Positions 38,864 to 48,468 of a stretch of 53,535 nt of DNA are shown piece after piece. This DNA is from Sporisorium sorghi (lineage: Eukaryota > Basidiomycota > Ustilaginomycetes > Ustilaginales > Ustilaginaceae): the NCBI GenBank assembly GCA_023212695.1, contig JALCCG010000154.1, forward strand, positions 1 to 53,535, given 5' to 3'. The first letter of the stretch is position 1; the number at the start of each line of letters is the position of its first letter. A program made the position numbers and the translations under genes. Below the pieces are notes generated by a model that saw only the letters and a program-made list of their open reading frames with translations, ran no database searches and was not told the DNA's origin.

Positions 38864-41767
38864 CTAGCTAAAGAGCGACGCCAGGGGATACTCGGCCCTT
38901 GCGCGGCCTCTGGTGTTGCCCGCGCCCAATCCGTTGCTAGCACGCAGCTTCTCAGCAAGCTGCGGATCGTCAAAGGCAGCCGCAATGCCGCTCGGGTCGG
39001 CTGCAGTTGCGATCATCATCCTCACCGCTGCTCTCGCAGCCCTCTCGCCCGCCTCTTCCAGCATCAAAGCCACCGAGTTGGTCACGGCTCTGGGCAGCAG
39101 CGACAGTTGCGGCTGGTCGCCCTTGGCGTTGAGCTCCTGCACCTTTTTCCAGAACGGCTTTTCTTCGGGGAAGCGCACGAGTCGCAAGTCGGTGGAAAGT
39201 GCCAGCATGCCGTCTTCGGTTACGGCGCGGTCGGCTCCGGGTCGGATCTTGGCGGTGGCCTGCTCAATGGTAAGGTTGTCCTTGGTCACCAGGGACTCGA
39301 ACTCGGCTTGCAGCGCTAAAGTCATGGCGTAGTAGGCCGAGTCCCAGATGCCTCCGATCGAGTCGACCAGACCTTTGCCGTACGGTCCCAGCTTGGCCTG
39401 ATGCGCGTCTCCGGACTCGCTGGCGGCGACACCGGGCGTCTTGATCTCGTCGTCGCTTTCGCAGGTGTGCTTACGCGACTCTTGGGCCGCAGAGTGCGCA
39501 GCGGCAGCGAGACGCGACGCCTTCTCCTCCATGCGCTTCTTGAGCTTCTCGGCTCCAGTGAGACCAGCGTCAGAAGAAGAATCGGAGACAGAGGCAGAGG
39601 CAGCGCTACCAGCGGCTTCAGTTCGACCTAGGAGAGCCTCCTCCGCCTTGGCGATCAAGTCAGAGAGCATGTCGTTGTGGTCGCCAGTGTCACTGGAAGG
39701 CGCTGCAGAAGACTGGTTCGGACCGACGCGCTCGATCATGACCGTGTTGTTGCCACTGCTTGCCGTCACCTCCTGCGTCTTCCACTGGCTTGTAAGGCTG
39801 ACAGCCTTGATTCGACGCACGGCCGACTTGACTGTGTCCTGCACTGCCTTATCCTCCGTATTCTTGACCGCCTTGTCCTTGCCTGCATCAGCGTCTTGTC
39901 CCAACTCAACGATTTTCTCGGCTTGAGGCGACGATTTGTCGAGCTGCATCTGCTCGACCTCGGCATCGGGATTGCAGCGAGCCCAGGCACTGAGACCGGT
40001 CATGACCCTGCCTCCGGCCAAGCTTTCGATAATGTCGCGCGAGATGCTGCGACCGTCGCAAACCTTTTGGAGAAAGTCGTCGTACATCTCATCAATATGC
40101 TTGGTGGACTTGGCTCGTTGTGCCTCGTCGAGATCGTGGAGAGTCGACTGGGACGTAGAGCCGGTGAAGAAGGACTGGATGCCGATGTTGAACTTATCAA
40201 AAAAGGCACGTGTGATGGTGGGACGAAGCGATGCAACGCCAATCGAGCCGGTAACCGTGTTCTCGCACGCAAGGATGGCATCGGCGGCACTGGCAGCGTA
40301 GTATCCTCCGGAAGCAGCAGCGTTGCCAAACGAGGCGACGACGGGCTTGCCGTAGTCTTCACGGACACGTCGCACGGCGTCCCAGATGGACTCACTCGCG
40401 ACAACATCTCCTCCACCAGAGTCAATTCGCAGCACGATCGACTTGATATCTTGGTCCTCGGCCGCCTCTTTGAGACCTTTGAGGACGGACGAGGTGGAGA
40501 ACTCGCCAGGCGCTGAGCTGATGCTGCCGAGGAGGTAGACAACACCTACCTGAACGACTTGGTCATCGGAGAGCTGCCTCTCGAGAGCGCGGTCGTTGAC
40601 CTCGTTGTAGTGGTGGAGCGACTTGAACTTGGTCTCGTCGTTGCCGCCGTGTGCTGGGTCGACAAGCCTCTTGATGATGTCCCTCTTGAAGGCAGCGCCG
40701 TTGATGAGGCCGAGCTCCTTGGCTTCGCGTGTCGAGAAGGGGCCCTCCTTGATCCAAGCTTGGACCTTTTGCGACATGACGTCCGGGTCTTGATCGGGAT
40801 ACCTGTTGACAGCGACTGCATGAACCAGGCCACGGTTGAGCTCGCCGAGCAGCTCGGCTTCGTTCTGGACCTGTGGCGCTGGGAGCGAGTCGTCACGGCT
40901 GAAGGTCGAAATCATTGACTTGTACTCTCGTCGTGCCTCGGCCAGCACGCTGACGCCAAAGTAGTCGAGCACCTTCTTGAAGAAGGGGACCTGGGCGCCG
41001 AGACCTGTCAGAGGAATCGAGCCAGCGGGCTGCATCCACAGCTCGTCGAATGCCGAGGCGAGGAGGAAGGAGCCTTGGCTGTTGAACGTGTCTGCCCATG
41101 CGATCGAAGGTCTCGCCTTTTCGCCGTGTTGCTGCTTCTTGGCCAGCTTGAATTCGTGAATTGCCTGCATGAGCTCTTCGATCTGAGCCAGCCCAAGCCT
41201 GTTTGGAGTCACCGAGGACGGCAGATGCAAGCCGCTGAAATCGGCAAAGATGCCCTTGATTCGTTCGTCCGCCTGTGCCCATTTGAGTGCACGGATGACT
41301 TGGAACATCTCGATCACGTGCGGTGCTTCTTCTCCCGCAGCCGGGGCATTGATGAGCGCGCTGACCGAGGGTGGCCCGCGAGACTCGACGATGGAGCCAT
41401 CGTAGATCTTCCAAACGAGGTAGGTGTCGGGGTGGATGAGATCGCGGAGGTAGGCATCACGTTTGAGCTTGAGGTAGCCAACTGCAGTGTACGTAGCAAA
41501 GAAGCCGAACAGCAAGGGACGGCGGTACGACCAAGCTTTGGCGGTGGTACGACCTGTGCGCGAAGAGATGATTTTGTTGGCAACAAAGGCGATGCGAGGG
41601 AAGCGCTTTTGCAGGAACGATGGCGTCCCTGCAGCGCCTGTTGAGCCGCCATTGCTGCTGCTGCTGCTGCCGCCCTGTGTCGACATGATCTGGGATGGTG
41701 GTGAATAGCAATGCAAGGCCTCAGCGTCTACGTGAGAAGCTGACGAGTCGCCTTGAATATCCGACAT
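38864..41767 (-). CDS. SppA-type serine peptidase (S49, long form) with a transmembrane N-terminus
   Basis: The 967-residue protein has the two-lobed layout of bacterial long-form SppA. A membrane segment lies at about 83-99 (RPLLFGFFATYTAVGYL). Lys283 in REYKSMISTFSRDD matches the catalytic Lys of E. coli SppA, and Ser486 in GNAAASGGYYAAS matches the nucleophile, so the Ser-Lys dyad is intact. LRIDSGGGDVVASE is the usual strand before the active site. Near the C-terminus GGRVMTG and KGLVDSIGG, adjacent in bacteria, are separated by about 190 low-complexity charged and Ser-rich residues (about 598-790). SppA degrades leftover signal peptides in bacteria and works in plastids. Here an organelle membrane is likely, perhaps mitochondrial given basic residues before the span. 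The ATG at 41767 is used; one at 41686 is an alternative. It shares a promoter region with MIA40. Confidence 0.87.
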   Translation of the reverse strand: MSDIQGDSSASHVDAEALHCYSPPSQIMSTQGGSSSSSNGGSTGAAGTPSFLQKRFPRIAFVANKIISSRTGRTTAKAWSYRRPLLFGFFATYTAVGYLKLKRDAYLRDLIHPDTYLVWKIYDGSIVESRGPPSVSALINAPAAGEEAPHVIEMFQVIRALKWAQADERIKGIFADFSGLHLPSSVTPNRLGLAQIEELMQAIHEFKLAKKQQHGEKARPSIAWADTFNSQGSFLLASAFDELWMQPAGSIPLTGLGAQVPFFKKVLDYFGVSVLAEARREYKSMISTFSRDDSLPAPQVQNEAELLGELNRGLVHAVAVNRYPDQDPDVMSQKVQAWIKEGPFSTREAKELGLINGAAFKRDIIKRLVDPAHGGNDETKFKSLHHYNEVNDRALERQLSDDQVVQVGVVYLLGSISSAPGEFSTSSVLKGLKEAAEDQDIKSIVLRIDSGGGDVVASESIWDAVRRVREDYGKPVVASFGNAAASGGYYAASAADAILACENTVTGSIGVASLRPTITRAFFDKFNIGIQSFFTGSTSQSTLHDLDEAQRAKSTKHIDEMYDDFLQKVCDGRSISRDIIESLAGGRVMTGLSAWARCNPDAEVEQMQLDKSSPQAEKIVELGQDADAGKDKAVKNTEDKAVQDTVKSAVRRIKAVSLTSQWKTQEVTASSGNNTVMIERVGPNQSSAAPSSDTGDHNDMLSDLIAKAEEALLGRTEAAGSAASASVSDSSSDAGLTGAEKLKKRMEEKASRLAAAAHSAAQESRKHTCESDDEIKTPGVAASESGDAHQAKLGPYGKGLVDSIGGIWDSAYYAMTLALQAEFESLVTKDNLTIEQATAKIRPGADRAVTEDGMLALSTDLRLVRFPEEKPFWKKVQELNAKGDQPQLSLLPRAVTNSVALMLEEAGERAARAAVRMMIATAADPSGIAAAFDDPQLAEKLRASNGLGAGNTRGRARAEYPLASLFS

Positions 41768-42147
41768 GCATGCGCAAAAACCGAAGATCTTCGAGATCCG
41801 AGCTCAGTGTGGAGAAGCAGCAGATCGGTCTGATCTTTGTCCCGATCTGCACTGGAATGCGACCCGGGAATACAAACGAGCGGACGAAGCCTCGAGAAGC
41901 AATTAATTTTGAAACGAGAAGAAATCAATTTTCGCCAAAATCGGAAAAGACAGGCTGAGTTGCTCTGTCGCTTCTCTGTCCGAATTGCTCCTTCCAGCCG
42001 GAAATTTCTCAGCTTGACCTCCACTCTCTCTCGCTGTCGATGAGGAGCTCTTCATCCTCGACAACCTTTTCCGCTTTCCATCCACCAAGAATCCCCTAAC
42101 CTCGTCCAGGCTAATCAGCCCTACATTCGCAGCTCAACATCCCGCCC
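41768..42147. promoter_or_regulatory. divergent promoter region between the SppA-like gene and MIA40
   Basis: The 380 bases are more AT-rich in the middle (about 41885-41945). The MIA40 side has a C/T-rich leader. No strong TATA box or other gene was seen. Confidence 0.5.
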
Positions 42148-42864
42148 ATGCTGTCTGGTCAGTCCATGATTCGCTCGGCGAGCCGCTCGCTTCGGCACGC
42201 TTCTCGCTCCCTCGGTTCGCCCTCTCGAGGCGTTGCCACCAAGGTCGCTGGTCCATCGCGTCAACCCGCCTGGTCGTCCTACTCGATCGCTGCCGCTGCC
42301 GCTGCCGCCGTTGGCGTCGGTGCATCCATCTACGCACTCCAGTCGCGGTCCTCGGCGATCCAATGCGAACCCCGTCAGGCATGGCACGATCGCATGAAGC
42401 CCAAGGAGGCCAAGGGCGATGCCTTCCTGCACAAGGATGCTCACGACCGTCACGTCCCCGTCGCTGCCGCTGCCGCTGCCGCTGCCGCTGCCCACGATGA
42501 GCACGTCGAATCCGCTGAGGAGACCCCTGCTGCCATTGAGGTAGCTGTCGAAGAGTCCGAGGAGCAGTCCGGCCAGCAGTCCGCCTACGACCCCGAGACC
42601 GGCGAGATCAACTGGGACTGCCCGTGTCTCGGCGGCATGGCGCACGGCCCATGCGGCGAGCAGTTCAAGCTCGCCTTCTCGTGCTTCGTCTACTCGGAAG
42701 CTGAACCCAAGGGCATCGACTGCGTGGACAAGTTCAAGGCCATGCAGGACTGCTTCCGCGAGCACCCGGACGTCTACAAGGACGAGATCGAGGATGACGA
42801 GGCTGCCAATGCGCAGTTCGAAAAGGAGGAGGCGGAAGCCAAGAGCGAGAGCGACGCGACTTGA
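42148..42864 (+). CDS. MIA40: MIA40/TIM40, intermembrane-space import oxidoreductase
   Basis: The 238-residue protein has an Arg/Ser-rich presequence (1-40), a membrane anchor at about 46-63 ([19 protein letters not shown]), a linker with an Ala run, and the CHCH core. The redox CPC motif is C158-P-C160, followed by C169-x9-C179 and C192-x9-C202, the twin CX9C pattern. Mia40 oxidises small Cys-rich proteins entering the intermembrane space and passes electrons to Erv1. The anchored form is typical of fungi. An acidic Lys/Glu/Ser-rich tail ends at a TGA (42862-42864), after which the same frame continues for 19 codons of the same composition to a TAA at 42922. The core is complete, so function should not depend on that tail. 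The ATG at 42148 gives a good presequence; no intron is needed. Confidence 0.95.
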   Translation: MLSGQSMIRSASRSLRHASRSLGSPSRGVATKVAGPSRQPAWSSYSIAAAAAAAVGVGASIYALQSRSSAIQCEPRQAWHDRMKPKEAKGDAFLHKDAHDRHVPVAAAAAAAAAAHDEHVESAEETPAAIEVAVEESEEQSGQQSAYDPETGEINWDCPCLGGMAHGPCGEQFKLAFSCFVYSEAEPKGIDCVDKFKAMQDCFREHPDVYKDEIEDDEAANAQFEKEEAEAKSESDAT

Positions 42865-43330
42865 TCGGACAAGAGCGACAAAGCTTCTGAAAAGAAGGAC
42901 GAGAAGGACGAATCGTCTGCATAAGGTTGGCGCGCATTTTCAAAAACAAGCTCGGGCTCAGGTTTAGCTCCCGCATCGTCACGGATCATCTTCTCTCTGC
43001 GCTGCGCAGACTTCATTTGCCTTTGTGTCACCCTGCTTTCCCTTTGCACCGCCGCACCTTGCCTTTGTCGTCTCCTGTAATGCCCGCAAGTCTTGCATCC
43101 AAAAGCTCTGTTGACACAACCGAAAACGGCGCACACACGCCACTCACATGTACTCCTGCCACATTTATATAAACCTTTCAATTCACGCAATAGAAGTCAC
43201 CCGTTGTCTTCCCGTCCTCTCTCCGTCACCCATCTAGCCGTGAGTTCACCAGGCCTGCTGCACTGCAGGTTGACGGCGTCCTTCCAAGGTCTCCCATCCC
43301 TCACCTTTGACCTCGCTGAAGGAGGCCGCC
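42865..43330. other. intergenic region after MIA40 and before the coiled-coil gene
   Basis: The first 60 bases continue the MIA40 frame past its TGA. The rest is the 3' untranslated region and the promoter of the next gene, including a TATATAAA at 43166 and a C/T-rich leader with CTAGCC and CACTGCAG motifs. Confidence 0.5.
43166..43173 (+). promoter_or_regulatory. TATA box candidate TATATAAA
   Basis: A good TATA consensus 158 bases upstream of the ATG at 43331, a sensible distance for a leader of 70 to 120 bases. Confidence 0.45.
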
Positions 43331-44659
43331 ATGCTAAACATTCTGCAATTCGTCGTTAACGATCTCTGTCCTACCCTCAAAAAATTGTTCCACGCCCACA
43401 AAACCGTTGAAGACATCTCGAAATCCTTAGGCATCGACCCTCTTGACGCAGTGCTGTGGTCCATCGACAAGTTCCTGCGTTGGTGCAACCGTAACAACGG
43501 TGCTGAAAAGGCACAGCGTGCCTCTCAAAGCCGACGAGATTGCCATCCCGACTTTCTCGACTACTTTCTCCCAGCTAAAAGCAGCCATTTGACGCCTATG
43601 CCAAGCTCGACCATGACGAAGGACGGCAGCGATCCAGCTCGTGAGATCGAGCAAGCAAGCATTGCACCCGACGCTGACGCGGAACAAGCGGACAAGCAAA
43701 GCAGCAGTGGCTCTGGCTCTTTGACCCAGCGAGCGGCCATGATTCGCGATGAGCTGCTCGGCAACGATTCGCTCCAGCCAGACTCTGTGCACGAGGCCCT
43801 CTCTTCTTCTGGTACCAGCGCAATTGCATCGGATGATTCGAGCCAGAAAGACAATTCTCGATTCGAGGAGGATGACCTCGAGGAGAGGTTGAACAATTCG
43901 TCTATCGCCCATTCGCTCCGACACATCGCGTTGGCATTCGATGAAAAGGTAAGTCGTGGGCTCGCGTGTAACCGTCATCATTGCCAAACTCTTTGTGGAT
44001 GCTCAACCAGCTGCTCTTGTCTTCTTACTTTGATACATGTAGAGTCGCGAGCTCGAAAGCCTGCGAGAGGTAAGTCGCCGTGCATTCCGAACATTGACCG
44101 ACGAGCATAGTGGCATGTCGCTGACACTTCTTGCCACGCTACCTCGACATACAGATGCAGCAGACGCACGCAGAAGCGACGGCTCTGTTGCGAGCAGAAA
44201 TCGAGAAGAAAGAGTAAGTGAACCTTCTTTGATAACAAATGGACCCGCAGCAAGCAGATCACTGATCGTTGTTGCATCCCGCTCCTTCGTCACAGAGCAC
44301 AAACTCAAGCCTTGACCGGAGAGCTCAACGAGCTCAAATCCTCCCACGCCGCCTTGACCTGCGAGCTGCAAGCTTTGAAGGGCGATGTAGAGAACAAAGA
44401 TGAGCTGCTCTGCCTCTCCGACCGCATCTCGTCGCGCCTGTTTGATATCATCCACGCCATCAAGGTCCAGATTGAAGCGGCTGAATCGCTGTCGCCTGCC
44501 ATCCGCAGCAGTTCCTCGGCCTCCTCCACCGCCTCCCTCGACAGCGATTCCGTCTCGGTGACTTCGTCTCAGGCTATCAGCGAGCCAGCCACACTCGTCG
44601 TGTCGCCGACTCCCATCGAGACACTGATCAAGCAGATCGAAGCCAAGTACTCGGAGTAG
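43331..44659 (+). CDS. coiled-coil protein of unknown function, four exons with a 27-nt microexon
   Basis: Exons are 43331-43948, 44043-44069, 44155-44213 and 44296-44659. All three introns (94, 85 and 82 nt) start with GTAAGT and end in TAG or CAG, and the joined frame gives 355 residues. The second exon has only nine codons (SRELESLRE). The N-terminal 60 residues (MLNILQFVVNDLCPTLKKLF and IDKFLRWCNRN) look folded. A Ser/Asp/Glu-rich region follows (about 90-195). From about 195 to 275 there is a heptad-like helix (LESLRE, ALLRAEIEKKE, LTGELNELKSSHAALTCELQ), so the short exons encode coiled coil. The C-terminal part is Ser-rich with a final amphipathic helix. The ATG at 43331 follows GGAGGCCGCC. 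I do not recognise the family; a scaffold or cytoskeletal role is a guess. Confidence 0.78.
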
Positions 44660-45163
44660 AGTCGCCGCATCTTTGCAGCCACTATCGACCACCAAAATCC
44701 CAAGTTCCTCTTCCGCATTCATCTCTCCTCGGCTGAAATGTCATTGTTGTCACTGCTCCATCTGCCTCCTCTCATATCCATCCTATATGGCGCCTGATCA
44801 GAGTGTCTTCCGCCGATCCGAGCGTGACCAAGACGACGGCTGCTTGACGCAGCAGCTGATGGCAAGGCGATTTTTTGAATCGAAAATGTGAGATCGACGG
44901 AAAGAGCTTGTTCAGGAAATTTCAAAATGCGCTCGGGCCTATGCGCAGTTTACGACCCTTTGCTGTCATCCTCTCCTCCCTCTTGGTTGATCGTCCTTAG
45001 CATCAACAATATCACGTCGACACCGCGCACACGACGAGCAACGGCATTTACACTCAAGAGACAAGTGACTTCTAGCTGATCCCGCCGCCCACAACCGCTC
45101 ATGAAGCCCATCTAAGACGGACAAGCGCGTTTCCGCAGCGACACGCATGCAGCAGCAGCCAAA
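44660..45163. other. intergenic region between the coiled-coil gene and SEC6
   Basis: The 504 bases contain no supported gene. They should include the 3' end of the coiled-coil gene and the SEC6 promoter; the bases just before the SEC6 ATG read CAGCCAAA. No TATA box was clear. Confidence 0.5.
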
Positions 45164-47779
45164 ATGAGCTTCGCGATTCCAACCCACCACATGGCGGCAG
45201 GCCTGCCGCCATCCCTCCTTACCGTCAAATCCAACGGCACTCAACATAGAACTGGTAGCGCGCTGCCTTCGCCCACTACGCCAACAGCTTCATCGCACGG
45301 GCATGGGCACGCTGGCCCTTCGTCGTCTGCTCTCGCTGCTGTGCCAATGACAGCCGGGCTCTCTGCCGCGACGCTGCCCAATGGCGCCGTGCCGAGCTCA
45401 TCGAACCTGGTCGCCGAGTTCTTGAAGTCGCCAGACGATCTCACCAAGATCTCGGCGCTGCGCAAAAAGCTGCTCAAGGAGCAATCGAGCTTGTCGGCAA
45501 AGCTCAAACTAGGAGCCAAGGAGCAGCTCGAAGCAACGAGAGATGGCCTGCTCAAACTGCAAGCAACCAGACAGGACGTCGCAGCTATCAGAGAAGCCTT
45601 TGCACAGATCGAAGCGCTCTATACCAACACAGAAGGCGACGAGGGATCTCGCTCAAACCACCCCGACGCCAACCGCTCGTTTCGCATCATCAGCCAGGTG
45701 TCGCAGATCCACCGCAACTTTGTTCAGACCACGTCGACGCTCGAAAAGCTCGATGCACTGCCAAGTCAGATCGAGGAGCTGGCCGAGATGCTGCAGCGAG
45801 GCCAAGACGACATCATGGGCCCGGCTACGGAACTGCTGCCGCTACACTTTCATCTGTCACGATTGGAGGCCTTCCGCAACGAAACGTTCCAGATCGCTCG
45901 CACCTGCTCTGCAGATGTACGCAACACGGTTTCCGAGCTCTTCGCGCCGCTGGACGGACTGATTCGAGCTTTTGACGACTACATCATGGTGCTGGCCGAG
46001 AGGACGATGGATCTGGTGCGAGAAGGGCGGCCCTCTGTCGTGGTCAAACTCATCAAAATCATCGAGAAAGAATCGCGCGAGGACGAACGTGCTGCAGCTA
46101 TCCGTCTCGCCAAGCGCGCCAATCTCGAAGGTGCCGCTCGGTTCCGCTCGGTAGTGGTGAATGCGCGCGTTATCAAGCTGTATCGCCCCAAGTTTGTGGA
46201 GGCCATCGACCGATCCACGGCCGAGCTGTTCGACGAGTGCTGGTCGCGATTCGGTGCCGACGATACGAGCCTCGAGTTTCTGGGCCACTTGGATTGGATC
46301 TACGACGATATGCGCTTCGTGCAGTCGGATCTGACGCCGCTGTTCCCGCCAGACTACAAAATCCTGCGCACGTTTGTCAAGAGCTATCACAAGCATCTGG
46401 GCAGCATCCTGCGCGAACGCATCCTGGCCAAAGACCCGGAAGCGAGCGCACTTCTAGAGCTGTACCAGTTTACGCAAGAGTATACCAAGACGATGACCAA
46501 GGAGATCGGCGCGGACAAGGCGTGGCTCGAGCCGACGCTGCTGGCGGGCAAGGAGCAGGGCATCATCGACGACTATCTGGGCCTGATCACCAAGAAGATC
46601 GACGAGTGGACGGCCAACCTGATGTCAGACGAGGTGCGCGAGTTTGTGGCGCGGCAGAATCCACCAGAGGAGGACCACGAGGGCCAGTACGGCCTGCAGG
46701 GCGCTGCGATCCTGTTCCAGATGGTGAATCAGCAAGTGGATGTGGCGGCGGACTCGGGTCAGGCGAGCGTACTGGCCAAAGTGGTGGATCATGCAGCGAA
46801 AGCGATGCACTCGACGCAGGCGACGTGGCTGCGCGTGCTCGAGAGCGAGTTCAAGAAGCAGCGCGAAGCCAAGACGCCAGACGACGTGGTGGGTGGCCTA
46901 GTCGAGTACGTGATCGCTCTGGCGAACGATCAGCTCAAATCTGCCGACTACGCCGAGGCGCTGATCGCGAGGCTCGAGCCGATGGTCAGCAAGAAATATC
47001 AGGCGGGCATCCGGGAGGCGGTGGACAATGCGCTCAACGGGTTCCTCGACGTATCGAAACGGTGCACGCAGGTGCTTGTGGATCTGGTGTTTGCGGATCT
47101 GCAGCCGGCGATCAAGGATCTGTTTACGTTCCCCGTGTGGTACTCGGAGGGCACGATGACGACGATTGTCGAGACGATGCGCGACTACACGTCGGACTAC
47201 AGCGAGCGGCTGAATCCGGATCTGTTCGACGTGCTGTGCGACGACATGATCGACCGCTTCCTCGTGTCGTACCTGGGAGCGCTGCGACGCGTGGGCAATG
47301 GCAAGCTGCGCATGCCTGCAGCGGGCGAGCAGATGCGCAAGGACCTCGACGACGCCAAGACGCTGTTTCTTGCGTTCAAGAAGGAGGAGGAGGTCGGAGA
47401 GAAGTTCGAGGTGCTCGAGGCGATCCGGGGCATGCTCACTTCGTCGGCGACGATGGTGTTCTTGCCGTACTGGAGTTTCGCCAAGGCGCACGGAGCCCAT
47501 CTGGGATTCCTCGAGGCGATCATGAAGGCGCGCGACGATCTCAAGCGCGACGACGTCAATGGGCTCATGGAGAGCGCAAGGAGGAAAGTCAAGAGCGAAG
47601 GACTCAACGATCTAGTCCCCGAAACGGGTGGGCCCACGGTGATGAGCAGAGTCGCACAGGCGTACGGCTCGAGCTTCGGAGGAGGACTGCTCGCCAACCT
47701 TGGTGGAGAGAGAGCGGCAGGCATGGCAGCAAGTGCCACTCAGGCGCTGAAACTGACGGGCTGGAAGAACAAGGATTGA
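45164..47779 (+). CDS. SEC6: SEC6, exocyst complex subunit
   Basis: The 871-residue protein is helical throughout and close in length to yeast Sec6 (805). After a Ser/Ala/Pro-rich 75-residue lead comes the N-terminal coiled coil (LTKISALRKKLLKEQSSLSA). The region from about 130 on, with LEKLDALPSQIEELAEMLQRG, LFPPDYKILRTFVKSYHKHL and MLTSSATMVFLPYWSFAKAH, follows the Sec6 family domain. Sec6 is one of eight exocyst subunits that tether secretory vesicles to the plasma membrane at the bud or hyphal tip, and yeast Sec6 binds Sec9. In a smut it would serve polar growth of the budding cell and filament. The start gives the longest frame and no intron is required. It lies in tandem between the coiled-coil gene and a Zn2Cys6 regulator, with no sign of co-regulation. 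Confidence 0.93.
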   Translation: MSFAIPTHHMAAGLPPSLLTVKSNGTQHRTGSALPSPTTPTASSHGHGHAGPSSSALAAVPMTAGLSAATLPNGAVPSSSNLVAEFLKSPDDLTKISALRKKLLKEQSSLSAKLKLGAKEQLEATRDGLLKLQATRQDVAAIREAFAQIEALYTNTEGDEGSRSNHPDANRSFRIISQVSQIHRNFVQTTSTLEKLDALPSQIEELAEMLQRGQDDIMGPATELLPLHFHLSRLEAFRNETFQIARTCSADVRNTVSELFAPLDGLIRAFDDYIMVLAERTMDLVREGRPSVVVKLIKIIEKESREDERAAAIRLAKRANLEGAARFRSVVVNARVIKLYRPKFVEAIDRSTAELFDECWSRFGADDTSLEFLGHLDWIYDDMRFVQSDLTPLFPPDYKILRTFVKSYHKHLGSILRERILAKDPEASALLELYQFTQEYTKTMTKEIGADKAWLEPTLLAGKEQGIIDDYLGLITKKIDEWTANLMSDEVREFVARQNPPEEDHEGQYGLQGAAILFQMVNQQVDVAADSGQASVLAKVVDHAAKAMHSTQATWLRVLESEFKKQREAKTPDDVVGGLVEYVIALANDQLKSADYAEALIARLEPMVSKKYQAGIREAVDNALNGFLDVSKRCTQVLVDLVFADLQPAIKDLFTFPVWYSEGTMTTIVETMRDYTSDYSERLNPDLFDVLCDDMIDRFLVSYLGALRRVGNGKLRMPAAGEQMRKDLDDAKTLFLAFKKEEEVGEKFEVLEAIRGMLTSSATMVFLPYWSFAKAHGAHLGFLEAIMKARDDLKRDDVNGLMESARRKVKSEGLNDLVPETGGPTVMSRVAQAYGSSFGGGLLANLGGERAAGMAASATQALKLTGWKNKD

Positions 47780-48468
47780 GGTTGAGCCGATGCTCTCTTT
47801 GCCATTCACCTCCGCATTGTACTCTGCTCCGCTGTCGCTGCTGTCGCGGCAATGCAAAGCTTGTGAGACCTCGCAATGACTTTGACGACGATCGGTCGGT
47901 CATTTTCGGTCAATTCTCGCAGAAAAGCGTTGCGCAGACGGTCAAAAGAGGCTTTGGGACAGCAGCCTTTTTTTTAGGCTTTAGGCTTTAATTTTAGAGT
48001 GTGCAGCCGAGAGTCAAAAGTGAGTGTGAGTCCTTCACAGAGCGCGGTGCTCCACAGTCGACGGCCAAAAACGAGCGAAAAAGCGTGGAAAAAAGAAGAG
48101 GCTGCAGCTCAGCCAAATTGCTGAATCCTTTTTTTTTTTTTTTTTTTTTTTTCCTCTCTCTTTTTCGAAAAGTGGCGCAGAAAAGCGCGGAAATTCTTGT
48201 TTCGCCCGCTGCACAGTTCTCGGAGGCGGTGACAGCGACAGCGGCAACCTGTCCATCGACTAGAGACACAGCGAACGGGTCAACAGCAGCCGTCAATCGG
48301 CTGTCCTTTTCATCCATTATCAATCCTTCTAGCCGGCTACCAATCCCTCGCTCGCTCGCCCGCAAAAAGCCTCGATCTTACGCCATGTCAACAGCACCAT
48401 CGTCTTGCTCGAGTTGAGAGCATATCACATACCTCAACACGAATGCAACCGGTGCACCACCAGCCATC
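47780..48468. other. upstream region of the second Zn2Cys6 gene
   Basis: The 689 bases hold the SEC6 3' end, a short tandem of TTTAGGC (about 47974-47990), a T24 tract (48129-48152) and a mixed leader. A stop codon at 48415 and others close all frames that would extend the regulator upstream of 48469. No other gene was found. Confidence 0.5.
48129..48152. repeat. T24 homopolymer tract
   Basis: A pure T run 317 bases upstream of the second Zn2Cys6 regulator, placed like a promoter poly(dA:dT) element. Confidence 0.9.

Noticed and set aside
47974..47990. TTTAGGC tandem as an interstitial telomere-like repeat
   Set aside because: Only two copies and not the TTAGGG unit expected in smut telomeres.
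46237..47991. 584-codon alternative frame across SEC6
   Set aside because: It overlaps a clear exocyst gene on the same strand, and its Arg/Gly/Ala-rich product is typical of a shifted GC-rich frame.
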